From Bacteroidota bacterium (lineage in GTDB: Bacteria; Bacteroidota; Bacteroidia; 2-12-FULL-35-15), in the NCBI GenBank assembly GCA_021323165.1, contig JAJTCJ010000049.1, positions 1 through 56,113 of the forward strand: a stretch of 56,113 nucleotides of DNA, in the 5' to 3' direction. Of the stretch, positions 15,906 to 24,061 are shown piece by piece. Under the pieces are notes generated by a model, which did not search any database, was not told where the DNA came from, and saw only the letters and a list, made by a program, of their open reading frames with translations. The stretch's first letter is position 1; each line of letters opens with the position of its first letter. The translations under genes were made by a program, and so were the position numbers.

Positions 15906-17252
15906 CTAAAAACTTTGCGACTTTGCGCCTTCGTGGTTAAGAGCCATTTTATAAACACTCAGCGCTCTTTCTCTCGCAAATTTATGATTCACAATAGGTT
16001 GAAGATAATTGAGTTCTTCAAATTCCGGCACCCATTTTCTTATGTATTTATATTCCGGATCAAAGCGTTTGGTTTGTTCATAAGGATTGAATATCCTAAA
16101 ATAGGGTGCAGCATCGCATCCGGAACCTGCAGCCCATTGCCAGCCCCCGTTATTTGCGGAAAGATCAAAATCCAATAGTTTCTCAGCAAAATAAACTTCC
16201 CCCCAGCGCCAGTCGATAAGAAGATGTTTTACCAAAAAACTTGCAACTATCATTCTTACGCGGTTGTGCATAAAGCCTGTGGTATTTAATTCGCGCATCC
16301 CGGCATCTACAATAGGATAACCGGTTTGGCCTTTACACCATGCATCAAATTCTGCTTCATTATTTCTCCAGGGAATATGATCGTATTGTTTTTTGAAGGA
16401 ACTTTTGGCTGCATGTGGAAAATGAAAGAGGATCATCATATAGAATTCACGCCAGATCAATTCATTGAGCCATTGATCATTGAATGCAATTCCGAGCTGC
16501 GCTAATTTTCTGATACTAATTGTTCCAAATCTGAGATGAACACTTAACCTGCTTGTCCCTTCTATTGCAGGGATATTGCGGGTTTCATCGTAAGTCCGGA
16601 TTATTTCTTTGTTTATTCCAGGCTCATGAAACCTTATGCCAGTGGGCTTAAACCCAATATCTTTCAACGTTAAAGCGGGAAAAGGTTTTGTTTTAAAAAA
16701 GTTGCTGAAATACTTTTGAGTTGGATATGCTTTGAGATAGTAGTTGTTTAATTTGCTTTTCCATTTTCGCATATATGGGCTGAAAACAGTATAGGGTTTA
16801 CCATCATCTTTAGTGATCTCGCTTTTTTCAAAGATCACCTGGTCCTTGAACGTTTGAAGATTGATCTGATTTTCCGATAAAAATTTTTTGGTAGATTGAT
16901 CACGTGCAATAGCATAAGGTTCATAATCATGGTTTGTATAAACATTTTTTACCGAGTATTCCGTGATCAGTTTTTTGTAAACTTCAAGAGGATTACCTTT
17001 TATTATCAGCAAAGAACTTCCAACTGCAGCGAGTTCCTCCTGTAATTTTTTTAAAACAAGCAAAATGAACTCAACACGCTTATCCTCTTTGTTTTCGAGC
17101 TGTTCCATAATAATAGTGTCGAAAATAAAAAGCGGAAGAACATTTTTGTTGTTCTTTAAAGCATGATACAATCCGGCATTATCTTCCAAACGAAGATCCC
17201 TCCGAAACCAAAATATGCTTATGTCTTTTTTACTGATTTCTGAATTATTCAT
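15906..17252 (-). CDS. phrB: deoxyribodipyrimidine photolyase (cryptochrome/photolyase family)
   Basis: Light-driven repair of cyclobutane pyrimidine dimers using FAD. The N-terminal Rossmann-like antenna domain begins IFWFRRDLRLEDNAGLYHAL. The C-terminal FAD domain carries ELIWREFYM, GYPIVDAGMRELNTTGFMHN, RMIVASFLVKHLLIDWRWGE and SANNGGWQWAAGSGCDAAPY, including tryptophans of the electron-transfer chain. Its 448 aa is normal for class I CPD photolyases. The last ~10 residues (NHEGAKSQSF) are encoded by an interspersed CACGAAGGCGCAAAG-type repeat. It is the last gene of a unit headed by an ECF sigma factor and next to a B12-type light sensor, so light induction is likely. Confidence 0.93.
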   Translation of the reverse strand: MNNSEISKKDISIFWFRRDLRLEDNAGLYHALKNNKNVLPLFIFDTIIMEQLENKEDKRVEFILLVLKKLQEELAAVGSSLLIIKGNPLEVYKKLITEYSVKNVYTNHDYEPYAIARDQSTKKFLSENQINLQTFKDQVIFEKSEITKDDGKPYTVFSPYMRKWKSKLNNYYLKAYPTQKYFSNFFKTKPFPALTLKDIGFKPTGIRFHEPGINKEIIRTYDETRNIPAIEGTSRLSVHLRFGTISIRKLAQLGIAFNDQWLNELIWREFYMMILFHFPHAAKSSFKKQYDHIPWRNNEAEFDAWCKGQTGYPIVDAGMRELNTTGFMHNRVRMIVASFLVKHLLIDWRWGEVYFAEKLLDFDLSANNGGWQWAAGSGCDAAPYFRIFNPYEQTKRFDPEYKYIRKWVPEFEELNYLQPIVNHKFARERALSVYKMALNHEGAKSQSF

Positions 17253-17294
17253 ACTCCGTGCTTCTCAGTGACCTTATTTCCTTCGGGGTAAAAG

Positions 17295-17807
17295 TTAATT
17301 TACACTTACAAAATCTCTCAGATCATGCATCAGTTTTTTTCTTGCAAGAAAAATTCTGCTCTTAACTGTTCCGATAGGCAGATTCATTTCATCTGCGATC
17401 TCCTTATATTTATAACCATCGAAATAGCGTGTAAAAGGAATTTTATATTCATCATCCAAGGCTTCAATCGCTTTGTTGATCTCCTTTTCATTTAAAAGTG
17501 ATTCTGCGCTCGGACTGTTTGAGCCGGCAGCGGGCTTAACTAAACTAAGGTCATCCGTTTGTTGAATAACTTGTCTGGTTTTAATAGATCGTCTGTAAGT
17601 ATTAATGAAAGTATTTTTCATGATCGTATACAGCCAGGCTTTTAAATTTGTAGCATCTGCGAACTTATCACGGTAAGTGATCGCCTTCACGAATGTGTCC
17701 TGAACAAGATCTTGTGCTTCCTCATTATTCATCGTTAAACTGTATGCAAAATTTCTTAACGGGATCCGCTGATTTATGAGTTGTTGATTGAATTCTATTG
17801 CTGTCAT
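17295..17807 (-). CDS. ECF RNA polymerase sigma factor, light-module type
   Basis: Extracytoplasmic-function sigma factor of 170 aa. Region 2 includes NEEAQDLVQDTFVKAITYRD and LKAWLYTIMKNTFINTYRR. Region 4 has YKEIADEMNLPIGTVKSRIF, the helix-turn-helix that reads the -35 element. No anti-sigma gene is adjacent. It sits between a CarH/LitR-like regulator (upstream) and a photolyase (downstream, 42 bases on), the arrangement of LitR/LitS light-response loci. Two identical TGTTTAA-N16-TTAAACA operators and an overlapping TAATTTTG box lie in its 180-base upstream region. Confidence 0.92.
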   Translation of the reverse strand: MTAIEFNQQLINQRIPLRNFAYSLTMNNEEAQDLVQDTFVKAITYRDKFADATNLKAWLYTIMKNTFINTYRRSIKTRQVIQQTDDLSLVKPAAGSNSPSAESLLNEKEINKAIEALDDEYKIPFTRYFDGYKYKEIADEMNLPIGTVKSRIFLARKKLMHDLRDFVSVN

Positions 17808-17828
17808 AAAAAATGATGTTTTAATTTT

Positions 17829-17902
17829 TGTTTAACAAAATTACAAAAAGATTAAACACAAAACCGTTTAATTGTTTAATTATTTACTTTAAATGTTAAA
17901 CA
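17829..17902. promoter_or_regulatory. twin inverted-repeat operators before the sigma factor gene
   Basis: Two perfect inverted repeats TGTTTAA-N16-TTAAACA at 17829-17858 and 17873-17902, exactly 44 bases apart. Half-sites start at 17829, 17852, 17873 and 17896, i.e. every 21-23 bases, on one face of the helix. A further CGTTTAA lies at 17865-17871. The first repeat encloses a -7-like TAATTTTG on the minus strand (17843-17836). Binding by the neighbouring MerR/CarH-type protein would block the sigma factor promoter. Confidence 0.75.
17836..17843 (-). promoter_or_regulatory. candidate -7 box (TAATTTTG) of the sigma-photolyase unit
   Basis: Matches TAnnTTTG on the minus strand, about 29 bases before the sigma factor start, inside operator 1. 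No TTTG occurs at the normal distance (the nearest is only 15 bases upstream), as expected for a regulated rather than constitutive promoter. Confidence 0.5.
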
Positions 17903-17987
17903 AATCAACTCTTATACATACGAAAATAATGAGAAATTTGGATTGTATAGCGCCCAAAAATTAATTAACTTATTGATATTAAGATTT

Positions 17988-18866
17988 TTAATTGTTTTCG
18001 ATAAGGTCGAGAAGCTCCTGTGGGGTGCTAAATAATTTTACAGTGCCAGGAAGCTTGGTAATTTTGTTAATTACCTGGCAGCCGGATAAGAAAATGGATG
18101 TATCAGGAAAGAAAATAGAAAGGTCTTTTATTAAAGATTCAGGGTCTTCAATTATATGAGTAAACACCGAAATTAGGATATCCGGTTTTCGGATCTCAGT
18201 AACTTTTTTGAGATCGTTCATTGGTACAGACTGCCCAAGATAAATTACAGAATGTCCTTTTGATTTCAGCAGATAATTAAAATATAATAAGCTTAATTCA
18301 TGAAGCTCTCCATCAGGAAGGAACAAAACTATTTTTTTTGCTTTACTGTTTTTCGAAACACCAACTCCATCAATCGCAACTATTAATTTCTGACGAATAA
18401 GATTTGAGATAAAATGTTCCTGAGCCGGATTGATGCTGCCTGTCTGCCACATTACACCGATCTTATTCAGGAATGGATATACGATCTGTTCGATGGTATA
18501 ATTAAAACCCTGATTACGAATGTTATTGGTAATGATCTTTTCGAATCGCTCTTCTTCGAGCTCTATCATTGAGATGACAAGCCCTTTTACCTGATCGCAT
18601 ACATTCGTTTCTGTGTCAACGATCTTATTTACTTCTTCTGCAACTTCAGCCGGCTGCAAGGTGGCGATCTTCGAAATCTTAACACCATGCTGATAAAGAA
18701 AAGTTACATTCAGCAAATGTTTTAGTTTGTCATTACAGTACCATCGGATGTTTGTATCAGTTCTCTCAGGCTGGAGAATTCCATAACGCTGTTCCCAGAT
18801 CCTAAGCGTATGCGCCTTGATACCTGATAACTTTTCTAGGTCTTTTATGGAAAAACGGCAGTTCAT
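17988..18866 (-). CDS. CarH/LitR-like MerR-family B12-dependent photoreceptor regulator
   Basis: Transcriptional regulator of 292 aa. The N-terminal MerR helix-turn-helix is FSIKDLEKLSGIKAHTLRIW with the typical WEQRYGILQPERT. A helical bundle follows, with the cap motif W-x9-EH (W at MWQTGS, EH at QEHFISN), which in CarH shields adenosylcobalamin. The Rossmann B12-binding domain has ELHELSLLYFNYLLKSKGH, whose His corresponds to the lower cobalt ligand, and VIYLGQSVP. All cobalamin-contacting residues I can place are present; the Gly usual after HE-L is Ser. Family members bind DNA as tetramers in the dark and release it on illumination. The gene lies 180 bases upstream of the sigma factor. 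Confidence 0.88.
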   Translation of the reverse strand: MNCRFSIKDLEKLSGIKAHTLRIWEQRYGILQPERTDTNIRWYCNDKLKHLLNVTFLYQHGVKISKIATLQPAEVAEEVNKIVDTETNVCDQVKGLVISMIELEEERFEKIITNNIRNQGFNYTIEQIVYPFLNKIGVMWQTGSINPAQEHFISNLIRQKLIVAIDGVGVSKNSKAKKIVLFLPDGELHELSLLYFNYLLKSKGHSVIYLGQSVPMNDLKKVTEIRKPDILISVFTHIIEDPESLIKDLSIFFPDTSIFLSGCQVINKITKLPGTVKLFSTPQELLDLIENN

Positions 18867-18910
18867 ATTCTATGGCTAATGAGTCTTTAACAATGAAAAG
18901 TTACTATTGT

Positions 18911-19612
18911 TTAGATAAACTCACATTCAAAAAGGTCGGCAAAATGTTTTTTCAATTTTCCTTTAACTTCATTTTGATCCAATTTATATCCGAGTTCTTT
19001 GTCCATTGAAGTTACTGCTTTATCAACAATACCGCAAGGTACAATGTTTTCGAAATAATTCAGATCGGCATTTACATTCAGCGCGAAACCATGCATTGTC
19101 ACCCACCTGCTCGCGCGTACTCCAAGAGCACAAATTTTTCTTGCCTTAATTGGATCGCCCGCATCAAGCCACACACCAGTTTCTCCGGAGCTTCTTCCGG
19201 ATTCTATTCCGTACTCCGCTAAAGTACGGATCACCATTTCTTCAAGGAAACGCAGGTATTTATGTATATCGGTAAAAAAATTATCAAGATCTAAAATAGG
19301 ATATCCCACAATTTGACCCGGGCCGTGATAAGTGATATCTCCACCGCGGTTGATCTTATAATAGGTCGCATTTTTTTCTTTCAATTGTTGTTCATTTACA
19401 AGTAAATGTTCTTGTTTACCACTATTTCCCAGGGTATATACATGTGGATGTTCGCAGAAAAGTAAATAGCTAGGAGTAGTAAGTTGAGAGTCAGCAGGCA
19501 AGGTCCGGTTATTCACCTTTGTATCAACGACCTTTGCAAACAGTGTTTCCTGATAGTCCCAGGCCTGCTTGTAATCGATAAGACCGAGGTCGCTGAATTT
19601 TACTTGTTGCAT
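18911..19612 (-). CDS. lipB: lipoyl(octanoyl) transferase LipB
   Basis: Transfers octanoate from acyl-carrier protein to lipoyl domains, the first step of lipoate synthesis. Family motifs: HPHVYTLGNSGK, RGGDITYHGPGQIVGYPI, the catalytic Lys region ARKICALGVRASRWVTMHG and the catalytic Cys in NIVPCGI. Its 233 aa is normal length. It is a single gene between the regulator and the isomerase, all leftward. Confidence 0.95.
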   Translation of the reverse strand: MQQVKFSDLGLIDYKQAWDYQETLFAKVVDTKVNNRTLPADSQLTTPSYLLFCEHPHVYTLGNSGKQEHLLVNEQQLKEKNATYYKINRGGDITYHGPGQIVGYPILDLDNFFTDIHKYLRFLEEMVIRTLAEYGIESGRSSGETGVWLDAGDPIKARKICALGVRASRWVTMHGFALNVNADLNYFENIVPCGIVDKAVTSMDKELGYKLDQNEVKGKLKKHFADLFECEFI

Positions 19613-19692
19613 TAGATAATAGTTAACTCGGTTGATCAGATAATCTGGGCTAAGCCTAAATTAACTTAATTCCCATTTAACTAATAACAAAA

Positions 19693-20673
19693 TTAAATCT
19701 GAGAAAGTTTAGATTTCAATGCGTTTATTACATTCACCTCCATAAGATCAACACCCCGCATTTCTCCGAGAATAACAGAGATCCAGTCGCCAAGATGAAT
19801 AAAGTAAATCGCTTTTTCGATTGCAGATTTCCCTTTTGACCATACTTCGCGAACATCAGCGTGCTTCATGATCACTTCTTTATTGATATCAACACGGGCA
19901 AGATTTCTTGAATAATCATCTTTATCAAGGAAGATCAATACACTCAGGTTGTCATTTTTCTGTGTCCAGCCAACAAGTTCATTGTGATTCATTTCAGGAA
20001 TGATATGATGCCAGCAAAGAATTTTTGCATTTTCATTCAGTTGCTGACGGAAACGTATTGCAATTCCTTCATTGTTAGTAGTGGCGTAAATAACAGGGAT
20101 CTTGCCGTTTATTTTTTCAGCAATAATAGTTGCTTCCGCAACAATGTTTATTTCCTCAGCATCTATTAATTTTACTGCTGATTCCAGCTCTGCTTTAAAA
20201 TTATGTGCGATGATCTTATGATACCCAAGAATAAAAAATAATTGAGTTAGTGCATAACCAAGACAAGAACGAGGAGGCATTCCACCTGGCACTACAATAC
20301 AATCAAAGCCTTTAGATTTCGCTGCCTCAAGAACTTTTCCTCCGGAAGTTACTGCAACAATTTTTGCATTTTTATTAAGTGCCAGATTCATGCAATTAAC
20401 CGTTTCTTCAGTATTACCTGAATAGGATGATATTATTACAAGCGTCTTTTCATTCACATAAGCCGGAATAAAATATCCTTTTACAACTTCAATAGGCGTA
20501 TTTGCGTTGGCAGAAACCAGCTGAGCCATTATTGAACCGCCAATCCCCGAGCCTCCCAAACCGCAGATCAACACATTCGATATAGGATGTTTTGATGATG
20601 TTAAGGTTGCAGTGCTTCCGATCTTGATCGCTTCGGTTATTTGCTTGGAAAAATTTTCTACCAGTGTCTTCAT
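19693..20673 (-). CDS. bifunctional phosphoglucose/phosphomannose isomerase
   Basis: SIS-fold isomerase interconverting glucose-6-P or mannose-6-P with fructose-6-P. The N-terminal SIS domain has ICGLGGSGIGGSIMAQL and IISSYSGNTEETV; the C-terminal domain has IPEMNHNELVGW, with the catalytic Glu/His region conserved in the archaeal-type bifunctional enzymes. I place the start at ATG 20673 (MKTLVENFSK, 326 aa), because the 30 extra residues from an earlier ATG overlap the divergent lysS and do not look like the family. It is divergent to lysS. Confidence 0.88.
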   Translation of the reverse strand: MKTLVENFSKQITEAIKIGSTATLTSSKHPISNVLICGLGGSGIGGSIMAQLVSANANTPIEVVKGYFIPAYVNEKTLVIISSYSGNTEETVNCMNLALNKNAKIVAVTSGGKVLEAAKSKGFDCIVVPGGMPPRSCLGYALTQLFFILGYHKIIAHNFKAELESAVKLIDAEEINIVAEATIIAEKINGKIPVIYATTNNEGIAIRFRQQLNENAKILCWHHIIPEMNHNELVGWTQKNDNLSVLIFLDKDDYSRNLARVDINKEVIMKHADVREVWSKGKSAIEKAIYFIHLGDWISVILGEMRGVDLMEVNVINALKSKLSQI

Positions 20674-20674
20674 T

Positions 20675-22453
20675 TTGCTTTTCAGATTTTCAAGGGATGT
20701 AAAAATACATATACAGGAATTATTAAGACGCGCGAAATTAGAGGAGATCACAAAGATGGGCATTGATGCTTATCCTGCGGAATTAGTGGAGATCAACGCC
20801 ACAGCAAAAGACATACTTGAAAACTTTACTCCTGAAAAAGCAGAACAGTATAAAAACATAAATATTGCTGGGCGGATAATGATCATCCGTGACATGGGAA
20901 AGGCTTGTTTTGTAAGCTTACAGGACGCAACAGGCCGTATCCAGGTTTATATAAAAAGAGATGATATTTGTCCGGGGGAGGATAAAACATTATTCGATCA
21001 GTTGTTCAAAAAACAGACAGATCTTGGTGATATTATCGGTATTACCGGATATGTTTTTGTTACAAAAGTAGGTGAGATATCTATTCACGCTCAGACATTC
21101 AAAATGTTAAGCAAATCATTGCGACCTCTTCCAATCGTAAGACGTGATGATGAAGGAAATGTATTTGATGAAGTGACTGATCCTGAATTCCGTTATCGCC
21201 AACGTTATGTCGATCTTATCGTTAATCCTGGTGTGAAAGAAACCTTCATCAAGCGTACAAAAATGGTGAATACCATCCGTGATTTTTACAATGCGAAAGG
21301 TTACCTTGAAGTTGATACTCCGGTTTTACAAGCCATCCCGGGTGGTGCTTCTGCACGTCCTTTTGTAACACATCATAACACATTGGATATACCAATGTAT
21401 CTTCGTATCGCAAATGAACTTTACCTGAAGAGACTAATTGTTGGCGGATTTGATGGTGTTTATGAATTTTCAAGAAATTTTCGCAACGAGGGAATGGACC
21501 GCACTCACAATCCTGAATTTACAGTTATGGAATTGTATGTGGCTTATAAAGATTATAACTGGATGATGGATGTTACTGAAGAGCTTATTGAGCGAATCGC
21601 TATGGATCTTCATGGGAAAACACAGGTTACTTTAGGCGATAAAACAATTGATTTTAAACGTCCTTTCAAAAGGATCACCATGTTTGATTCGATAAAGGAA
21701 TTTACAGGAATTGATATAAGTGAAATGGATGAAGAAGGATTACGCGGTGCGTGTGCTCAACTGAACATCCCTGTTGCACCAAGCATGGGTAAAGGAAAAC
21801 TGATTGATGAGATATTCGGAGCTAAGTGTGAAGGAAATTATATTCAGCCAACCTTCATCACGGATTATCCGGTGGAAATGAGCCCGCTTACAAAGAAGCA
21901 TCGCAGCAAACCGGGATTGGTTGAACGTTTCGAATTAATGGTGAATGGAAAAGAATTAGCAAATGCATATTCGGAGTTGAATGATCCGATCGATCAGCGT
22001 GAACGTTTTGAAGAACAGATAAAATTAATGGAACGCGGGGATGATGAAGCGATGTTCATTGATCAGGATTTTTTACGTGCTCTTGAATACGGTATGCCGC
22101 CAACATCAGGGATTGGAATTGGAATCGACAGACTTGCAATGATCATGACCAATTCAGCATCTATACAGGATGTATTGTTCTTTCCTCAAATGAGACCTGA
22201 GGTTACAACTCAGTTTTCTGAAAAAGAGGCTCATAATAATAAAGATTCTGTAAAAGAAGAACAGACATCCAATGCATTACAAGGTGATGAGCAAAAGGTG
22301 TTTGATGAAGTAAAAAAACAATCACAGGCAACTGTTGCAAGCGTAAGTGAAGCAACAGGTATTTCTAAAAATCAATTGAACAAGATACTTACTTCATTGA
22401 CTGAAAAAAGCATGGTTAAAAGAGAAGGGCCGGTTTTCCAGATTAACAGCTAA
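20675..22453 (+). CDS. lysS: lysyl-tRNA synthetase, class II, with C-terminal extension
   Basis: Charges tRNA-Lys. The N-terminal OB fold has NIAGRIMIIRDMGKACF; the class II catalytic motifs are RQRYVDLI, FIKRTKMVNTIRDFYNAKGY, FRNEGMDRTHNPEF and GIGIGIDRLAMIM, ending FFPQMRPE. About 85 residues follow the normal end: a charged linker and a possible small winged-helix (FDEVKKQSQATVASVSEATG). The start is unclear. Homology should begin near VKIHIQELLRRAKLEEITKMG, but no ATG precedes it in frame. The TTG at 20675 (592 aa) is a candidate that nearly abuts the divergent isomerase; ATG 20756 would remove the first helix. Confidence 0.93.
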   Translation: MLFRFSRDVKIHIQELLRRAKLEEITKMGIDAYPAELVEINATAKDILENFTPEKAEQYKNINIAGRIMIIRDMGKACFVSLQDATGRIQVYIKRDDICPGEDKTLFDQLFKKQTDLGDIIGITGYVFVTKVGEISIHAQTFKMLSKSLRPLPIVRRDDEGNVFDEVTDPEFRYRQRYVDLIVNPGVKETFIKRTKMVNTIRDFYNAKGYLEVDTPVLQAIPGGASARPFVTHHNTLDIPMYLRIANELYLKRLIVGGFDGVYEFSRNFRNEGMDRTHNPEFTVMELYVAYKDYNWMMDVTEELIERIAMDLHGKTQVTLGDKTIDFKRPFKRITMFDSIKEFTGIDISEMDEEGLRGACAQLNIPVAPSMGKGKLIDEIFGAKCEGNYIQPTFITDYPVEMSPLTKKHRSKPGLVERFELMVNGKELANAYSELNDPIDQRERFEEQIKLMERGDDEAMFIDQDFLRALEYGMPPTSGIGIGIDRLAMIMTNSASIQDVLFFPQMRPEVTTQFSEKEAHNNKDSVKEEQTSNALQGDEQKVFDEVKKQSQATVASVSEATGISKNQLNKILTSLTEKSMVKREGPVFQINS

Positions 22454-22470
22454 TATATTGACAGATAAAT

Positions 22471-24018
22471 ATGTTAAAAGTATCTAAGGAAAATCAATTA
22501 TATATATTTGGTTGTGCTGTACTTTTTCTAAGTATTATAGCTGCTTTAGGTCAATTAAATAAACACTACTCCGATATTTTTATTAATTCGGATACTTTGG
22601 GCATTCCACATTTATATAATGATATAGTAATAGATAATGGTCGGATCAGCGATTGGTACTGGTCATCTTCTCCCAGCTTCTTTCCTGATGCGTTTATTTA
22701 TTTTTTATTAGCCGGCACGCTTAAGTTAAGTGTTTTAAAAACTGTTTTTCTCTGCGGAATAGTCGAAGTCTTTATAATAGTGAGCCTGCTCACTTATTTA
22801 TTTAAAAAAATAGTTAGCAAAGATTTGCAAAAATACAAATGGCTGATCCCTGTTTTTTTATCTATGTATTTTATTGAAGGTTTTTATTTTAGCCATGATC
22901 CGTTCCTCTCATTCTTCTTATATGCGAGCGGTTATCACAAGGGTCCGTTTTTAAATTCACTGATCTTAATTTGTTTCTTTCTTAATTCATCATCCAACAC
23001 TGTTAAATATATTTTTATCTGTATTTTTTCAGTCATAGCAAGCTTTAATGATAGGCTATATCTGGCAATGCTGGCAGTCCCCTTTATTTTAACCATTTTA
23101 TTTTCCCTTAAAAAAACCGAAATAAAGCATTCATTTATTTCTTTTCTATGTTTAATTATCGGTTGTTTTGCAGGCATGGAACTATTTAACTGGGTTGCTG
23201 CTAACAAACTAATAACATTCATTGCTCCACATAAGATATATGCATTTGATAATATTATTCCTTCTTTAAATAATTTCGCAAGCCAAATGATGGACTACCT
23301 GAGAAGTTTCGGCTTCCGGAGTTTCCAAATAATATTTACTTTTTTGTCAATACCTGCTTGCCTTGTATATTATTTTAAAAACCGAAATTCATTAGGACAA
23401 ACGCAATTATTCCTGCTATTGTTTTATGTTTTTTTCTCCATCTGCACATTCGCAGCTCCAATAATAAATGGTAATTATACTGGAATTGATACTATCAGAT
23501 ATAATATTTATCCTTTCTTTTTTGCTGCGATCTTTTTCGCCTCCGGCATTGGATTTCTGTTAGAAAAAAAAGTAAAAATTTCGTATCCAGTTATATCGCT
23601 TTCATTGCTCATAGGATTTACCTTCATCATCAGTTTAAAGATTAACGCAGATGGGTTTAAAAAATATTTGAATTATTATCCTGAGAACCTAAGCGAAATT
23701 GATAGTGTTGCCGGCAAATACAATTTAAAAAAAGGAATTGGTGATTATTGGTCCTCAAGGAAATCAACCATTCTTTCGAAAAAAAATATTGTTATCTTAT
23801 CTGTTTATGAAGGTTGTAATATACAGGAGCTGGGAACCAATATTAATTGGTATTATGAAGGTGAATTCGATTTTGTGCTTGCAAATTCAATATCACCTGA
23901 AGCATTAAAAAAATTTAATATCCGCGATTCTATAACAACTAAAAACTATAAGATACTTTTAGTAGATAAATACATTTATCCGAAAGGAGCATACTTTCCC
24001 GAAACTATAAGGAAGTAG
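22471..24018 (+). CDS. multi-pass membrane protein, 515 aa
   Basis: I do not recognise the family. About 11 hydrophobic segments are visible (for example LYIFGCAVLFLSIIAALG, LYLAMLAVPFILTILFSL and LFLLLFYVFFSICTFAAPII), followed by a soluble C-terminal ~120 residues. The architecture resembles GT-C glycosyltransferases or polymerases. The aromatic-rich first loop (DWYWSSSPSFFPDAFIYF) has an acidic residue as such enzymes do, but this is weak. It is noticeably more AT-rich than lysS and gpsA, between which it lies. It starts 17 bases after lysS. Confidence 0.6.
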   Translation: MLKVSKENQLYIFGCAVLFLSIIAALGQLNKHYSDIFINSDTLGIPHLYNDIVIDNGRISDWYWSSSPSFFPDAFIYFLLAGTLKLSVLKTVFLCGIVEVFIIVSLLTYLFKKIVSKDLQKYKWLIPVFLSMYFIEGFYFSHDPFLSFFLYASGYHKGPFLNSLILICFFLNSSSNTVKYIFICIFSVIASFNDRLYLAMLAVPFILTILFSLKKTEIKHSFISFLCLIIGCFAGMELFNWVAANKLITFIAPHKIYAFDNIIPSLNNFASQMMDYLRSFGFRSFQIIFTFLSIPACLVYYFKNRNSLGQTQLFLLLFYVFFSICTFAAPIINGNYTGIDTIRYNIYPFFFAAIFFASGIGFLLEKKVKISYPVISLSLLIGFTFIISLKINADGFKKYLNYYPENLSEIDSVAGKYNLKKGIGDYWSSRKSTILSKKNIVILSVYEGCNIQELGTNINWYYEGEFDFVLANSISPEALKKFNIRDSITTKNYKILLVDKYIYPKGAYFPETIRK

Positions 24019-24061
24019 CCAAATAATAAGTTAATTTTATATTTTAAAATCAAATAGAGAA

